Shown here piece after piece: positions 1 to 13,300 of a stretch of DNA of 60,000 nt. The notes under the pieces are model-generated. The model was given only the letters and a program-made list of their open reading frames with translations, had not been told where the DNA came from and ran no database searches. Position 1 is the first letter of the stretch, and each line of letters begins with the position of its first letter. The DNA comes from Liolophura sinensis. Its lineage: Eukaryota; Mollusca; Polyplacophora; Chitonida; Chitonidae. A program made the position numbers and the translations under genes. The stretch covers positions 23,573,127-23,633,126 of the forward strand of contig NC_088297.1 in the NCBI RefSeq assembly GCF_032854445.1. Direction: 5' to 3'.

Positions 1-125
1 ATTTTGTGTGAAAAATTAATGTTTCTTAACTGATTTAAACACATTGCAAGGAATATATTCTAGTCTAGCATACACGGCCGGACATTACAGTAGATCTCAC
101 CCGGTCTAAGTCTCACTTGATCTTT

Positions 126-353
126 CCGCAATCAAGATCTTACCGGTTCCCAGGCAGAGCTCACCGGATTCCAGGCAGAGCTTATCGGATCCCAAGCAGA
201 GCCTGTCGTGTCCCAGATCTTACTGGATTCCAGACAGAGCTTACCGGATACCAGACAGAGCTTATCGGATCCCATGCAGAGCTTGCCGTGTCTTAGATCT
301 TACCAGATTCCAGCTCTTACCTGATCCCAAATCTACCTGATCCCAGATCTTAC
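126..353 (-). repeat. Minisatellite of donor-like units (about 17-22 bp, about 12 copies)
   Basis: Read on the minus strand from 353, the intron is a chain of units that mostly begin GTAAG, ATAAG or GTGAG and continue with CTCTG..TGGGATCCG or ATCTGGGATCAG. The first unit is the true splice donor of the exon at 354-466. The array therefore looks like tandem amplification of the 5' splice-site region. Units are degenerate and of two length classes (about 17 and 21 bp). Confidence 0.8.
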
Positions 354-466
354 CTTGCGAGAAGTCTCTGGATCGCAATCAAGCCGACAAAGACGATCAA
401 TAATCCAGTACCGACTGGTAACCATGGATACTGATACAGGTGGTCCAGTGCCCAGTTCAGATCCAT
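354..466 (-). CDS. First coding exon of an unidentified membrane-anchored protein (partial gene)
   Basis: An ATG at 466-464 sits in a near-perfect Kozak context (GCCGCGATGG). It opens 37 codons plus two bases and ends at a consensus donor (GCAAG|GTAAGA, GT at 353-352). The peptide starts MDLNWALDHLYQYPWLPV and continues into a hydrophobic stretch rich in L, I, V and G that ends QRLLA. This looks like an N-terminal signal anchor, as found in microsomal enzymes such as cytochromes P450 or dehydrogenases. The rest of the gene would lie left of the window, so the family cannot be named. The start codon, the hydrophobic segment and the donor are seen directly. That this is a real gene is inferred from all three occurring together. 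The intron begins at once with a minisatellite made of donor-like units. Confidence 0.6.
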
Positions 467-469
467 CGC

Positions 470-1369
470 GGCGGGTTACAGGGTGATCAGAACGAGTGTC
501 GATTCCGGAGAGAGCGGAGTTAAGGCTTGTGGTTCTCTCCTCCACACACCCAGTAAGCCTCCTCAAGTCAGCTGCAAAGCGCGCTGTGCACGATTACGCT
601 GTCTGATTCATTATAAACGGGGAGTCCTCGGACTCGCCAACAGTAGGGCCTACACCACAAAGCGACTCGCAAGCTTTTCCTCAGCCATATTGAAAGTAAC
701 ATATAAGGGAATTAACTCTTACTTGGCGCTAATGCAACTGGACGTGAGCTTATTCCGCCTAGTCTGCGAAAAAATGGTGGTCACACACACCATAGATTTT
801 TGATAGCAGCCAGTCCAGACTGACTAGTTTTCTGACCCCATATCTAGGTCGTTGGAGTGGATCGCACAAGTGACGTTTTACAACGAAAACTCAGTTGTGC
901 ATATGTAGGTCAAAGTGCAACGTCTTGCGGTCTCTCATAAACCGGTCTGCCTCATTCAGCTGTTCGCAGCCCTCCGTCATGGTCTGACAACCTCGTTAGG
1001 TTGTTATGATGATAATGTCGCCGTCCGTTCAAATGACCAGATATGAGTACATCAAGCATCGGGATGAATGTATGATTATGGCTACATGCCACTGTGTAGT
1101 ATCACCGCCATATGGTGACCAGGAAATATGTAGGCCTTATTAGATACAATTGCCGCTCCTCTCCAAATAAAAGGAAAACCCAAGCAAAACAAATACATGA
1201 TTAACCCTTCTCATGCGTATCCATGTGACATTAACAGCATTTAGATGGACTTATTTGACTCTTTTATCTTATTTAGACTGAAACTACATGTGAGCCCTTT
1301 TCACAACCAAGTATACTGACACTATACATATATGTATTTCTCGTGGAACGGGAAATAAACAGTATGCGT
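470..1369. other. Upstream region of the left-edge gene; no further gene seen
   Basis: This stretch should hold the 5' UTR and promoter of the minus-strand exon at 354-466. It is moderately GC-rich up to about 650. An AT-rich patch (ttataaa at 611-617) is present but is not a convincing minus-strand TATA box. An open frame on the plus strand at 483-803 has no recognisable domain. From 830 to 1369 I see no gene or strong repeat. Confidence 0.4.
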
Positions 1370-1640
1370 GTGCATGCTTGGGGTTAAACATCGTACTTAA
1401 TCTTTCAATTATGACCACAAGGAGCCATTAGGTGCGTGTACACATACTGTTTCTCTTTGTGGCAGTGCGAGTCCATGCATGCAGCCATTGAAGCATCATG
1501 CGGAAGACACCAAACAGGCCAAGCGAGGCAGCAGTAAGTATCATTTTTTAAAGTCTTTGATATGACCCGACCCGAGTTTGATCCCAGGGTCTCCAGAGGC
1601 GAAAGCTCTAACCATAAGGCGCGGACTGAAAAAGTGGTGT
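1370..1640 (-). mobile_element. Degenerate tRNA-derived SINE (family B)
   Basis: The block runs from ggggttaaacatcgtactta at the low end to a tRNA-like head near 1565-1640, where the plus strand reads cgagtttgatcccagggtct and then gctctaaccataagg, the reverse of a B box and an A box. It aligns in order with better copies at 42676-43010 and 56155-56482. It is the most diverged of the three copies. Confidence 0.55.
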
Positions 1641-2290
1641 CAGAAGATAAACAGCATGCAACACAAAATGTCAAGCACAAATGTCAAAAACACAACACGA
1701 CCTGTCAAGGGTGTAAATGGTTTTGAGAAACGGTGACGTCAAAAATTTTATGACTTAAGACGGGCCTAAGTCTACGACCGTCCTAAGTCTCTTTCGAGAA
1801 ACGCCACCCTGAGCTGTAAAAAATTTCACGAGCATACATTTTGACGCCCTGTCGTCCTTGAAAATGGGCTGCTTGCTCCAGTCCTCTCCAGTCACCCCCC
1901 CATGACATTTCCATCCATCTGTAAGGGAGATGACACGCCACGCATGTGAATCTCTTTCAAAGATGCTTTAAGCACTGCTTTCTTGCCGGAGACATGTCAC
2001 AAAGGCTTGGCAACATGACTGACCTCATGTTTGTTACCCGCTTCAAGTACAGCCAGTTCCAACCATATAGCGGCAAAAAGAGCTAAGTGAACTGCCCTGC
2101 ATGATTGCTTCTCTGAGGTTGGCCACACACTAAGCATGAAAGTCCTCACAGTGTCAGAGAATACCGATGTTTAAAACAAGGGGGGCTACCGATGGGGTGA
2201 AGCGATAATAATTGTCTGGTATTACATATAGCTCCAGTGCTCTTCTAAATGAACAGACTGTATCACTGGTATCTATCAAATAAATGCACC
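1641..2290. other. Intergenic, nothing recognised
   Basis: No convincing open frame, RNA gene or tandem array could be identified on either strand in this interval. Confidence 0.4.
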
Positions 2291-2299
2291 TCATGCGCG

Positions 2300-2670
2300 T
2301 GTGATGTCGCCGTGCTGCTACTTGTTTCCCCTCAACCTGGGGCTAGGCAATGTATATTCGTTGTGTTAACTTGATCGCCGCGTTAGATATATGAACAGCT
2401 GCAATCAAACAGCAACGAGATGCACATTTTGTTAGTCATATAGGCCTAGATTTACAAACCATTTGAACACTGATTTCACTTATTCGCCTGGCCTTTCCAA
2501 CATCATAAAACCGGTGACTGCTTCTCTTTGCAGGATCCCGTCCTAATTTAGTGCTGTATATATTTTCACAGTGGTTTGTCCGTTTGTGAACTGACCTTGT
2601 GATTATTGACCTAGAGCGGTCATCTTGGTTGAGCGCCGGTATACGAATGACTGCTTCGACACATGTTCTA
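2300..2670. repeat. Dispersed repeat R2, copy 1
   Basis: This block shares ordered blocks with 11800-12165: a cctggggctagg motif, then tatgaacagctgcaat, then a 'gatcgcttctc'-like stretch, then cttg(c/t)gattat(c/t)gac, and finally ggtatacgaatg. Matches are interrupted by small indels. The order and spacing are those of two decayed copies of one interspersed element. No coding capacity was seen and the ends are approximate. Confidence 0.55.
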
Positions 2671-2679
2671 CTTCATATC

Positions 2680-4162
2680 TATTACTGAAAGGAACGTTAG
2701 CACAGTTTTCTGTTGAACTTCCAACAATCATTACACTAAGCTAAACAGCCTTGTTTGTTTCACAGACCACCCTTTCTTAAGGTAAAACGATAATTCTTCC
2801 TTTGGTAGAATTCGATGAAAAAAAAATATTTGAACGAAAGTTGTAAGGTAGGAAAATAGTTTTATTTCTTTGAGAAAATGACATTGCAGTATCATGTAAA
2901 TACAAAAAGAGACACAATCACCATAAAGCATTGTGATTTGAGCATGAAGCAATACAGAGTGAGAAATAGCTTACACCCACGTCCATAAAACTTCCATCAG
3001 TCAACAACCGTTTCATAAATTTCTTTTGAATTTTTTCTTTTGTAAACCACTTCTTTTTGCGTAAGTCTCAACGCCTTGTGGTAGCACCACCAAGTGATGG
3101 TAATTTCTGAACAATAATTACAATTGGAGGTTACCAAGTTCAGCGAAATGCACCTAGCATGTAACACGTGTGTATGGAAACACTGCCCATTCCCCTAAGC
3201 AAATCTTTTACCAGACCTTTCAGCTAAGGATGCAGAATAAAACCTTACCTTCATGAGTAAAAGGAGAGACCAAATCATTAAGCGCATATGTGAGCACAGC
3301 AAAAAAAAAAGGAGAGGAAAACTGATGTAAAAAAACAGTACAAATGATAAACGGAAGTGTATCACTGAAAACAAAAATCTATATGTATCAGTGTACAAAG
3401 AGAAAACAGCAGCGTAAAAAGGCACAAAATCCTTGAAAATAAGTTTTCTAGAAGGCACAATGTGTTATAGCTGTCGTAATTAGCATTATCGTGTATAAAG
3501 CAAAAATGTATTTTAATTAGTGGAGGATATGCGCACGCAACTCTCTGAGAATGACATGCTTGATTAAATGAGTTACCGTAAGGAGAAAGTTCTATGGGAC
3601 TAAACAATATTACACAGTCCATCAAGAGTAACAATGCGGCGAAAATTGTGTTTTGGGGCTGAAAAACCCAGTTTTTTGAAGTTGTCTTCAAAGAAAGGAA
3701 ATATACAAATGGCTTGTCACTAAATAACGTGCTTGCACGACCTTTTCAACACCAATGCCTGATGCTCTAGATAAGGAACTAGAAACCTATCCTACTTTGG
3801 GACTAAGTGTATAGCTGCAGACCTGTCTTAAGCTGAAAAAATAACACAGCTTTTTGGGGAATACGAGAAATAGCACCTGGCAGCAAGATGTTACACAGGC
3901 GGTGCGGACTACAGTGTTATGCAAGCAGGCTCTCTGGGGCTCACAGGTAGTTTGTCTGTAGCCTCTGGTGCACACTGAGCCTGTCGAAGAAACACTGAAA
4001 ACATATTCTAGCATACAGCATCAAAACTAGATCTAGATGGACATAACCAATAGCTGGACAAACAAGTGTGTGGCAAAAGCAAGTGCGTATGAAGTAACAA
4101 ATGTGTCATTTGACTGAATAAAGAAACAACAATAGGAAAATGGCACTGATGCTTCCTCGTGG
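2680..4162 (-). other. Presumed 3' UTR and downstream flank of the TRANK1-like gene
   Basis: This stretch lies directly downstream (minus strand) of the stop codon at 4165-4163. A canonical AATAAA occurs on the minus strand (tttatt at 2861-2866) and an ATTAAA variant at 3512-3517. Either could define the transcript end. Short open frames here show no domains, and low-complexity A/T runs are common. Confidence 0.35.
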
Positions 4163-4315
4163 TCAGTTTTTCTCTTTCTTTCGCTTCTTGGCCAACTTCT
4201 TTTTTGCACGGCGCCCTTTGGGTTCCCAAATTTCCGGTCCGTCGACAACTAGCTCTATTTCAGTGTAAGACGCGTCTGCGGCGGACGGGCTAGGTCGTTT
4301 CTCTTTCTCGGAGGG
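4163..4315 (-). CDS. TRANK1: TRANK1-like exon E22: C-terminal tail and stop
   Basis: The acceptor CAG lies at 4318-4316 and the exon opens in phase 0, matching the end of E21. It encodes 50 residues and a TGA at 4165-4163. After a short acidic/hydrophobic stretch (YTEIELVVDGPEIWEP) it ends in a dense basic tail (KKKLAKKRKKEKN). That tail could act as a nuclear-localisation or nucleic-acid-binding signal; this is inference from composition only. The exon was found by extending the reading frame across the donor at 4738-4737. Confidence 0.8.
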   Translation of the reverse strand, partial: PSEKEKRPSPSAADASYTEIELVVDGPEIWEPKGRRAKKKLAKKRKKEKN

Positions 4316-7300
4316 CTGAGGATCAGATCAAACACAAACATAACTCATGAATATGCATTACGAATTAGAGATTGGCGTGCGATTGAAACAAAATACATTA
4401 CGTAAATGTTCTCAGTACTGAAATGCCTGGAATCTAAAGGTTTTGTGGAGTAACAAATAATAATGCGAAGAGAACAGGTTCAAGGTCAACGTAACAGCAG
4501 TTTAAAGTTTTCCTCAACTGGATTTTGCAGTAAACCAGAAAGAGTTGAGCTACACGATCTAAATGACAGGTACGTGGCGCAGCGAATTGCTATCCTGATG
4601 GTGGATGGATGTATTCAACTGGATCTAACAGGTTTCTTCCATCCATTAATCCGGCCGATATAAATGAAAGTATTCTGGAGTACAATTTTCAACCCAACTC
4701 ATACAAAGAAATATCAAATATTTAAATCTTACATATACCTTGCCATCTGTGGCGTCAACGTGAACGTCATGCCCCATGCTGGTGAACTGCATAGACAGTT
4801 TCCTAGTCAGCCGATTCAATTTCTCTGTCTCTTTCCACGTGCGAGACTCCGACAACTGTTTTATTTCCTGCCAGAGTTCATCTTGAAGTTTGGCCAGGCG
4901 ACTTATGTCGAGTTCACTGTCGAGATGCCCAGACCGTTTTAAGTATTTTCGGACTTTACCCAACACAGGGGTGACTTCAGCATGAATGAATTCACAGAGA
5001 AGCCGGTAATCATGATCCTTGGCGAGGTGATCTTCCGATCCAATATGCATCGTTCGTGTCGGACGCTGTTTCCCGGACAAAGCTTCAGAGAAACTAGGTG
5101 CAAAAGGGTTGCTGTAACCATGCATTTTCACTGGACTTTGTTCTGTCATATCATTCATATCAACGTCGTCAACAGGTCGGAACTGAACACCACATATGCC
5201 ACACATACTTTCATCCACTGTGCATCGCTGGAAAATTTCCTGTAAGTACGCTGGAAACCTGGGATTGCTAACATGGTTTCCAAGATAATCCTGTAAGCAG
5301 ACACTGACCATTTGTGCACGCATTTTGAATCGAACAAACTTAAAGAACTTCAACAAGACTCGTGCTGCTTTCTCTTTCCTCTCTTCTTCCATCTGCTTCT
5401 CCATTTCCTCAGGACTCATTCCCAGTCCTTCATCTTCAGTAGGCTCCTTCACTTTCAGGTCACTGAAGTTGTATGTATTCTCCTGCCACTGGCCTGTCCC
5501 AAACTCACTCGGCAGTTCATCCCAAACAGTGCTTTCTTCCACTATTTCCAGACTGAGACTTTCTTTCTTCTTTGCATCGACCACCCATCGGCACACCAGC
5601 AGATCTTCGTCGTTTTTTTCTCTCAGCGCATCGCGGAGCGTCTTGACAATGTCCTTCTGCCCCACGGATTTGCGAGTCCTGGAAATGACTGACAACAGAC
5701 GCTGGGGTAGCTTGGTCTGGCCAGGAAGAGAGTTGTGCACTGCTTGTAAGAGGTCACTTTGATGATCCTCGAGGACCATCAAAGACACATTGCTCAGCAA
5801 GGTCAAGAGGAAAATCATACCGCGTTCAGCGATACCAGACTCAATGTGGGGACTTGACGGTTGCAACATATCCTTTAGCAAACTGAATCCCTGTCCTTTC
5901 CCCTTCGTTTCCTTACCTATTAGTATATCCACCATGGTGCTGATTTTGTCCAGGAGAATCTGGTGACGCTTATTAAGCTTTGAAGATTTGACCACGTTAA
6001 AGAGGGACTGGCATTTTTGCTTTGCAAAACATTGATCCATAAAGCGTACCACAGAGATGTAGCTCGCAGGAACTATCAAATATTGCCCCATGTGCTTGGC
6101 ACCCAACGAGAAATCAAGCATCAGAAAAAACTCCATGCTAAACAGAAGCTGGCCATAATGTGGGAAAACCTTAGTGTCACCTTTGTTCCTTAGCATTGCC
6201 AAAAACTTGCCGAATTTGAGCAGCGCTTCAACTGGCTCAGGCTGAGGTCGGTATACTAAGTTCAACGCTTCGAAGAATCTGCGAGCGTAACAGATGAAGC
6301 AGCTTTGGCCCTTGTATTTATCTCCAATCATAGCTGCACCCTGGCTAAGGGATCTTTCCATATCCGTCTTCTGATTGGCCTTAAATGAGGGGGCTTTTTC
6401 TGCTTCTTTCATCCACGCATCCACCTTATTCATTTCGTGCAGAAAAATTGCCGAGCAGATACAAACCTCCACGTACACAGATGTTGTTGAGATCTTCTCC
6501 TTGTACTTGAGACTCCTCCACATTTCATTCTGCCATCGATCCACCGTGTGGCGCAGGTCTTGGTGGCTCAAAGAGCTGAAGACGTAGGCAAGCAGCTGGC
6601 CGTCGCTACAAAAATGCTTCCAGTGTGTCGTATTCGGCAAAATGAAATGGATGAGATCGTCGAGGGATGCATGTTCATTTCGCAACGGTAGGAGTTTCAG
6701 GAGTTGATGTCGAAGACTTTCATCAGTGACAACCTGACAGGTTCGAAGTATTTCTGCGCAGATATGTGCCTGGCTCAGATGACAGTGGAACAGATTGAGG
6801 AAAGTTTCTTTGGAATGAGGCTTATGGAGGTAGTGACAGGTCGCTGACTCTTGACAACCCTCACCTGAGAGAAACTTTGGACATTGTTGGTTCTCACTGA
6901 GTATAAGCTCCACACTTAACCTTATCTCCAACACCCACAGCTCAACCAACTTCAGGAGATACGCTTGGAACTGGCTGTTGGCGTCTTCCACCTTAATATC
7001 TATTCTAGATTTTTCCCTGTCTTCCCTGAGAAAGAGACGGCAGTTTGGGTAGTGCTTGGGATAGTACTCCAAATACCCAATCTTAGCGCTCTTCAGCCCA
7101 TAGTACCTCCGATACAACCTGACTTTCTCCCGCTCTTCGTTATTGCTGGGCCTGTAACTGGCTCTAAAGGCCATCAGCAAGCGGAGGAGATCATTCTTTG
7201 CAAACTCGTAGCAAGCCTTACTGTCGTCTTTCAGGCTGACCATGGTCAGAAGAGCTTTAGAGCATTCCACTTGCCCAGCTTCATTAGGGGTTGGGGTCAA

Positions 7301-10300
7301 CTTGCCAAACTTCCACCAGGACTCTCTCACCATGGACTCGTCCCGGTTGAGCTGGCCTAACAACAGGTGAATCTCAGCCACAGTACTGGTATCCCTGGTA
7401 AAGGTGAAGTATGTGATCAACTGCTTCAAGTTCATGACAACGCTTTCCTTCTCCTTTATTTGACTGTCGTCTGGGAGAGTGCTGGTCAAGTCTTCATCCA
7501 CGATCTTCTTGCGACAAGAAGCCAGAAGACACTGATTTACGACTCCGTCATCTTTGGCCATTTCAGCGAACTTCATTGCTTCATCGTACTGGCCCTCTTC
7601 GAAAAGAATAGAGGCCGCTCGTGAGTAAAGGCCTGCAATAAAAAAAATACACAGAATTATTTAACAATCAGATGTTTCAATTTACCTGGAAGGCTATTCT
7701 CTCTACAACAATTTATTTGAATGTTTGAAATGAGACTGAACTTTAATGTACATAGTACAACAATAAATATTACAAACTTATCTCTGTTTTACATAACCAG
7801 ACGTCCAAAACACAGTGCTCGTATCCACATACCCAGTTCCTTAAGTACATTAACTGCCAGCAGAGGTCTCCCGTGCTTCATTAGGAAGTTGATGCGATCT
7901 TCCGGTGATCGCAGACGCTCTAAAGACGCCAACATTCTTTGCTCGTCTCCTTTTTTCCGGTGAAACTCGGCGGCCTTGTACGTCAGGCGATCCATGGTCT
8001 GTTCTGGGCGATTTTCCGCCAAAGCCTTAGGTAAGGGTTTTCCCTTAGAGTTGTAGTCCTACAAACAAAAAGAGGAACAATGCTTTTAACCAGTGACATG
8101 GTATTTTGTTTTCCGACTGCTACAGCATGGAAGGACATATCAAAGCCGTTCATCTCACACAATATAAAATTTATTTATTTATTTATTTGATTGGTGTTTT
8201 ACGACGTACTCAAAGAGTATTTCACTTATACGACGGCGGCCACATTATGGTGGGAGGAAACCGGGCAGAGCCCGGGGGAAACCCAGGCACACCTTCCCAC
8301 CTACAGCTGGAGAGGAATCTATGCGTCGAAACCTACATTCGTATACCAGCTGTAAGCCAGCAGAACGGACGATCCGGGTCAATAATCGCAAGTCCAATTA
8401 CCCATACGACGTTTAACACACACACTACCGAAGAACAAAGAATTTATTTATTTATTTGATTGGTGTTTTACGCCGTACTCAAGAATATTTCACTTAAACG
8501 ACGGCGGCCAGCATTATGGTGGGTGGAAACCGGGCACAGACCGGGGGAAACCCACGACCGTCCGCAGGTTGCTGAAGACCTTCCCACTTACGGCCGGAGA
8601 GGAAGCCAGCATAAGCTGGACTTTAACTCACAGCGACCGCATTGGTGAGAGGCTCCTGGGTCATAACGCTGCGCTAGCGCGCTAACCGACTGAGAAAAGC
8701 AAAGAAAGTATATAAAGTACAAAAATAGGATGGAATCAAACAAACAGAAGCAGTCAACAGTTTTCAATGATAGAGGAGAGGTATGTTCTAGGCGACTGAG
8801 TGAAATCAGTACTCAAATCGTGTACCATGCCTTGTGACATTTGTTAGATCATATGCTGAGAGAGAAGAGAATTATACTGCTTGTAAAATTTAAGAAACTT
8901 GGACTGAAGTTTCTAGTTACTAGTTTTACTAGTTTTTGCTGTAATAGCTTGTGACGTTGATTGAAATCGTGACACCATATGATCTAACAAATGTCACAAG
9001 GCGAGATATGTGCACGACATATGCAGGTGAAATTATCCCTCTTGTACTACAGCCTGTAAGAGTGGAAACCGTCTTTGTACAAACATAGGTCCAGAAAGGA
9101 TGTACCATCTGCAGAGTCGGTGGTTTCTTTCAAATCCAGCGAAGGTGGGTAAACATCTTTTTACTCGTTATATATGAGCTGGACTTGGATTCACAGTGGT
9201 CGCATTCCTGAGAGGCTCCTGGGTCATTGCGCTAAGCTGGCCTGCTACCCCTGTCGGCCAGGGAGGCCCCTCACACACAATATAAAAGACTATGGCAATA
9301 GAGGGTAAAACCAGAGCAGCGATGAAAAGGGTTATATAGTTGGCAAACGATCACGCGTAAGTTGTGTTGTATGGTCCCTTGCTGATCTACATCCTGATCC
9401 TGACTCACCTTCAGCCTCATGTTGTATCTATTGAGAACATCGATGGCCATGTCGTAGCTGTTCATCTCGCAGAGTGTGCTGATGGCTTGTCGGTACAATC
9501 CCTGCTGCTCGTAACACCGACTCGCCTCGTAGTTGAGATTGCACATCTTGTACAATCCTCCTGCCTTCTCCATCTAAATACAACCCAAAACCGGGAATGT
9601 TAGTGTCAGACCCACTTTCAACATGTTCCCTCCATTTTATCATTATTTCATTAGCAAACGTCCGCTTCTCAAAAAAAGTCTCGCGGTTGCGATTTCCACT
9701 GTTCATCTATTAACATTGCGCCCACTAAAAAGAGATAGGCAAGATGCAGCTGTCTTCTAAATAGCCTTCCAAAGGGCATGTTTGATGATATGCAATTGTG
9801 GAAATCAAAATCCCTTGGTTACTGATAATACACAACCCCTGAACAACACAAAGCAGCAATGTCAACTAAAAACTACTGGCTTCCTCACCTCTCCCATTTT
9901 GTCGTACAGACGTGCTGCCAATTCGCGTTCCTTAGCGTTCTTCAGACACCGCGCCGCCTCTGCCTTCATGTGGCACTTGATCAGATACTGCTCTGCGGCA
10001 TACAGAAACTCCTCTCTCATCCGCACAGGGTTCTCCTGAAGGCGCGTCGCTTTGAGTGCAGCTGCATGGGCCAAAGCAATATTCTCCTTGTCTTCCACGT
10101 TGGCTTTCCTGTAGCATTTGGCGGCCACTTCATACAGACGGTGTTTCATAAAGTCATCCCCACGCTTCAGCCAATCTGCAGAGCTCGAGCTTTCGGCAAA
10201 CATTTCGTCTGTCAGACCTGCAAATGTGAGAAAAATTATCACAGTAAATCTCCGTCCTGGTAGGATTAAGACACACCAACTGGCAAATCTTTAAGTGGGC

Positions 10301-13300
10301 CCTGAGTCAAGTCTGCGACATAATGCATCAGTGGTCAGCTGTGGTGAAAATGCGAATCGCATAATGAGCCATCTGCTTGATAACAAAGGAATATGGGTGA
10401 AGGAAACCAATGGAGAAGGTATAAACCTTGTGCGACATACATGTAACTCAGAAACCTTCTCCCATAAAGACCCAGGCGAAAGAAGTAAAAGCTGGAATTG
10501 AGTTTACGACCTTCATTGTCAGAGGTCGTTCGCCTGTAACAGGAATGTACATCTTATCCAAATCAGCCTACACGAGACGTCGTAATGATTGTACCTTCGG
10601 ATTGGTTCTCACGAGCAGAAATGGCACGGACTAAACGTCTGGCCTTGAAGTAGTCAAACATGGGAGCACGGTTTTCCGCGTCTTCGTCAAATATCCAGAC
10701 GTTGACCCTGGCTCTGGTCAGTGCCGTGTACAGGTGCTTGAGTTCTGAGCACAACACCTTGTGCTGGTCAGGGTTGAAGGGTAAAGGTCGGCTGGACGAG
10801 GCACTCAACAGTTCTGTGGAATACCAACAACTTAAAGATATTATATATATTGTATAAAATTTGAACCCAGTATGTTTGTTGCCATTTCCACAAAATAACC
10901 TCCTATTTATCTACAAGAGCAAATTTGTTGTTCATTCACTCATATTAAAAGTCATTATTTTGCTACTTTTACGTTGTGTATGCAGATAATGTATGTGCAT
11001 CCCACTGTACACAAAATAGAATTCTTAGTGAAAATTTTCTTAGCAGGGCGTGATCACCAATCTATCGGTTATGAATCGGAAATCAGTTCTCCACACAGTT
11101 ATCAAAAAATGACTTAACAGAGAAATAGGGAGTGATTTGTGGCATTTTCAGTTGAATTTTTGGTCTGGCTACAGGCTGAGTCTTCATTTTGCGACTTTTA
11201 TAATCTCTACTGAAGTACTAGATACGCCAGTCTGTCTACATCATGATGAACAGAGGGAATCAAACAAATACAGCAGATATTGTGTGCAGAGTTAATAGTT
11301 CCATTGCTGAAGTTCCGAACGTAATGTGGCTTCGGTGTCCTTGTCAAAAAATGTTCATATTTTTTGAGTTTAGGAATATCGCCTCCTTCAGTGAATTAAC
11401 TACATGTTTTAAACCTTTTGTCTGTCCCCATTTTAATCAGCTGAGCTCTATCAAACGCCTTCATTCTAAGTTTCTCAAATTTTACAATGACTATAACACT
11501 CTCGTTGGCAGGTATGGACAGAGCGTTCAGAATCTCTGGCGATCTGCATTATGATCAACCACACAGACAGCGGTGTTATCCCTATGTACATATCTATCAC
11601 GTACATGGTGTTTAACAACATAGATGGTGCTGGTTGCCCAGTGTAACCGTTTTTCTTGCATGTCATGTGTAACATCACAGATGGCGCCTCTTGTAGCATG
11701 AGATCTTTACTTATTAACGGGAAAGACGTAATGGTGGTTACTTTTGAATCACAATCTGATCGGTTAAGGTCTGTAACGTTCGTCATTTTCAAACTGTACC
11801 TAATACTGCTTAACCTGGGGCTAGGGGTCGTAAATGTAGCCATGCTCATTACATCAGCATGATACCTTTATGAACAGCTGCAATTAAAGCGCGACTGAGA
11901 ACTTTGATATGGAATTCATGCCTGCAATATTCATTGTCTGCCCGGCATCATTGAAAACTGATGATCGCTTCTCTCTTGTGTGTTACCGGCTTTATTTCTT
12001 ATTTGTATAATTTCTTACATACCTTTGTCTTTGGGAGTTAGTGTTAAACGCTGTTTTGGAAATGGATCTTGCGATTATCGACTTGGAACGCCTTTTACGG
12101 ACTACGAATGGTATACGAATGTCGGACTTGACGCTTATATTTGTAATTTGTATTTTTTTGTAGCATTATTTTGAGCAGCTCTTAATCTGAGTGCCGCTAA
12201 AGAGTATAAAATCAGGCGTGCATATGTCTCTGGCACTGTCTTCAGAGAAACAGGATATGAGGGAATATGACAAAGAGGGTAGTTCCCTACCTGTGTCTAT
12301 CTCCATCACACCATGACTACTTGCAGTCTGGGACGGATTCTCTGTCTCATCTCCTGACAGACGATGAAGAAATTCTGTCACTACACGCCACTCCTTCTTG
12401 GCCTGAAAAAAGAAGACAAAACAGAAGTTCAGTTTCTTTTCAATTTCCAAGACAACAGCCACTGCACTTTTCCAATTATAATTACGAATTCAACGTACAG
12501 TTTCTGAACATCAGTTGAGCCTGTGGATTTCCTATGTACAGTACTTTTAATTAAAGACATACAGCATAGAGAGTAAGACCAGTGCAGCGACGATAGTGTG
12601 AAAGCTGGCAAATGGTCACATGTAACCGGTCTGTTATCAATTTACCTCAGTTAGGGTTCTATTCTTACCATACCTCTAAATGCATAAATAGGAGCAATTT
12701 ACACATCCCCTAGAGCCAAGGCTGGAGCAGAATTAGGTTAAAAAAATATGCAATGATACATCTTATTAAACATCACTGGTCTAGAATTACTCAAAATACT
12801 GCGTTGTGATCACATTTAACATTCGATCACATTGAAACAATGTAAAGGGACCAGGCCTTGGGGATGTTTATTCCACCAGCAGAATCCTGGTTTATGCAGG
12901 AATATAATATAATTAAAGCGGTACAGCATGGAGAGTAAGGCAAGTAAGGCAAAACCACATACATGTACTATAAACCAAATTTCAACCTTACCTGGGAATC
13001 TTTGAAGAAGTTGTAAAGGAGGATGTCGTCGAACTCCAGACCTTTGGCCTCAAAGATGGTCAGCACAACCCCAAGTCGCAGTTCTTCTGGAAGAGCCTCT
13101 CTCGCTGCGTCGTTCACGACAAGGATGGCCTGGTGGGCCCCAAACTCAATTTCTGAGGTCTGCCGGCGGTTCCCTCTGAGCAGAACTGCAAGATCACAGA
13201 AACTGCAGGATTCCAACAGGACAGGAAGAGGTCCAGAGAACAGACCCTGATCCCTGCCCAATTGGTCAAAGGTTTCGGGGAAGAATTCCACCATGAGGTC

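Noticed and set aside
483-803. 106-codon plus-strand frame near the left-edge gene
   Set aside because: It overlaps the presumed promoter of the minus-strand exon at 354-466, has no domain and no splice signals.
1405-1680. 91-codon minus-strand frame
   Set aside because: It lies on the degenerate SINE family B copy at 1370-1640.
5312-5762. Plus-strand frames of 126-145 codons
   Set aside because: Antisense shadows of the long coding exon E21.
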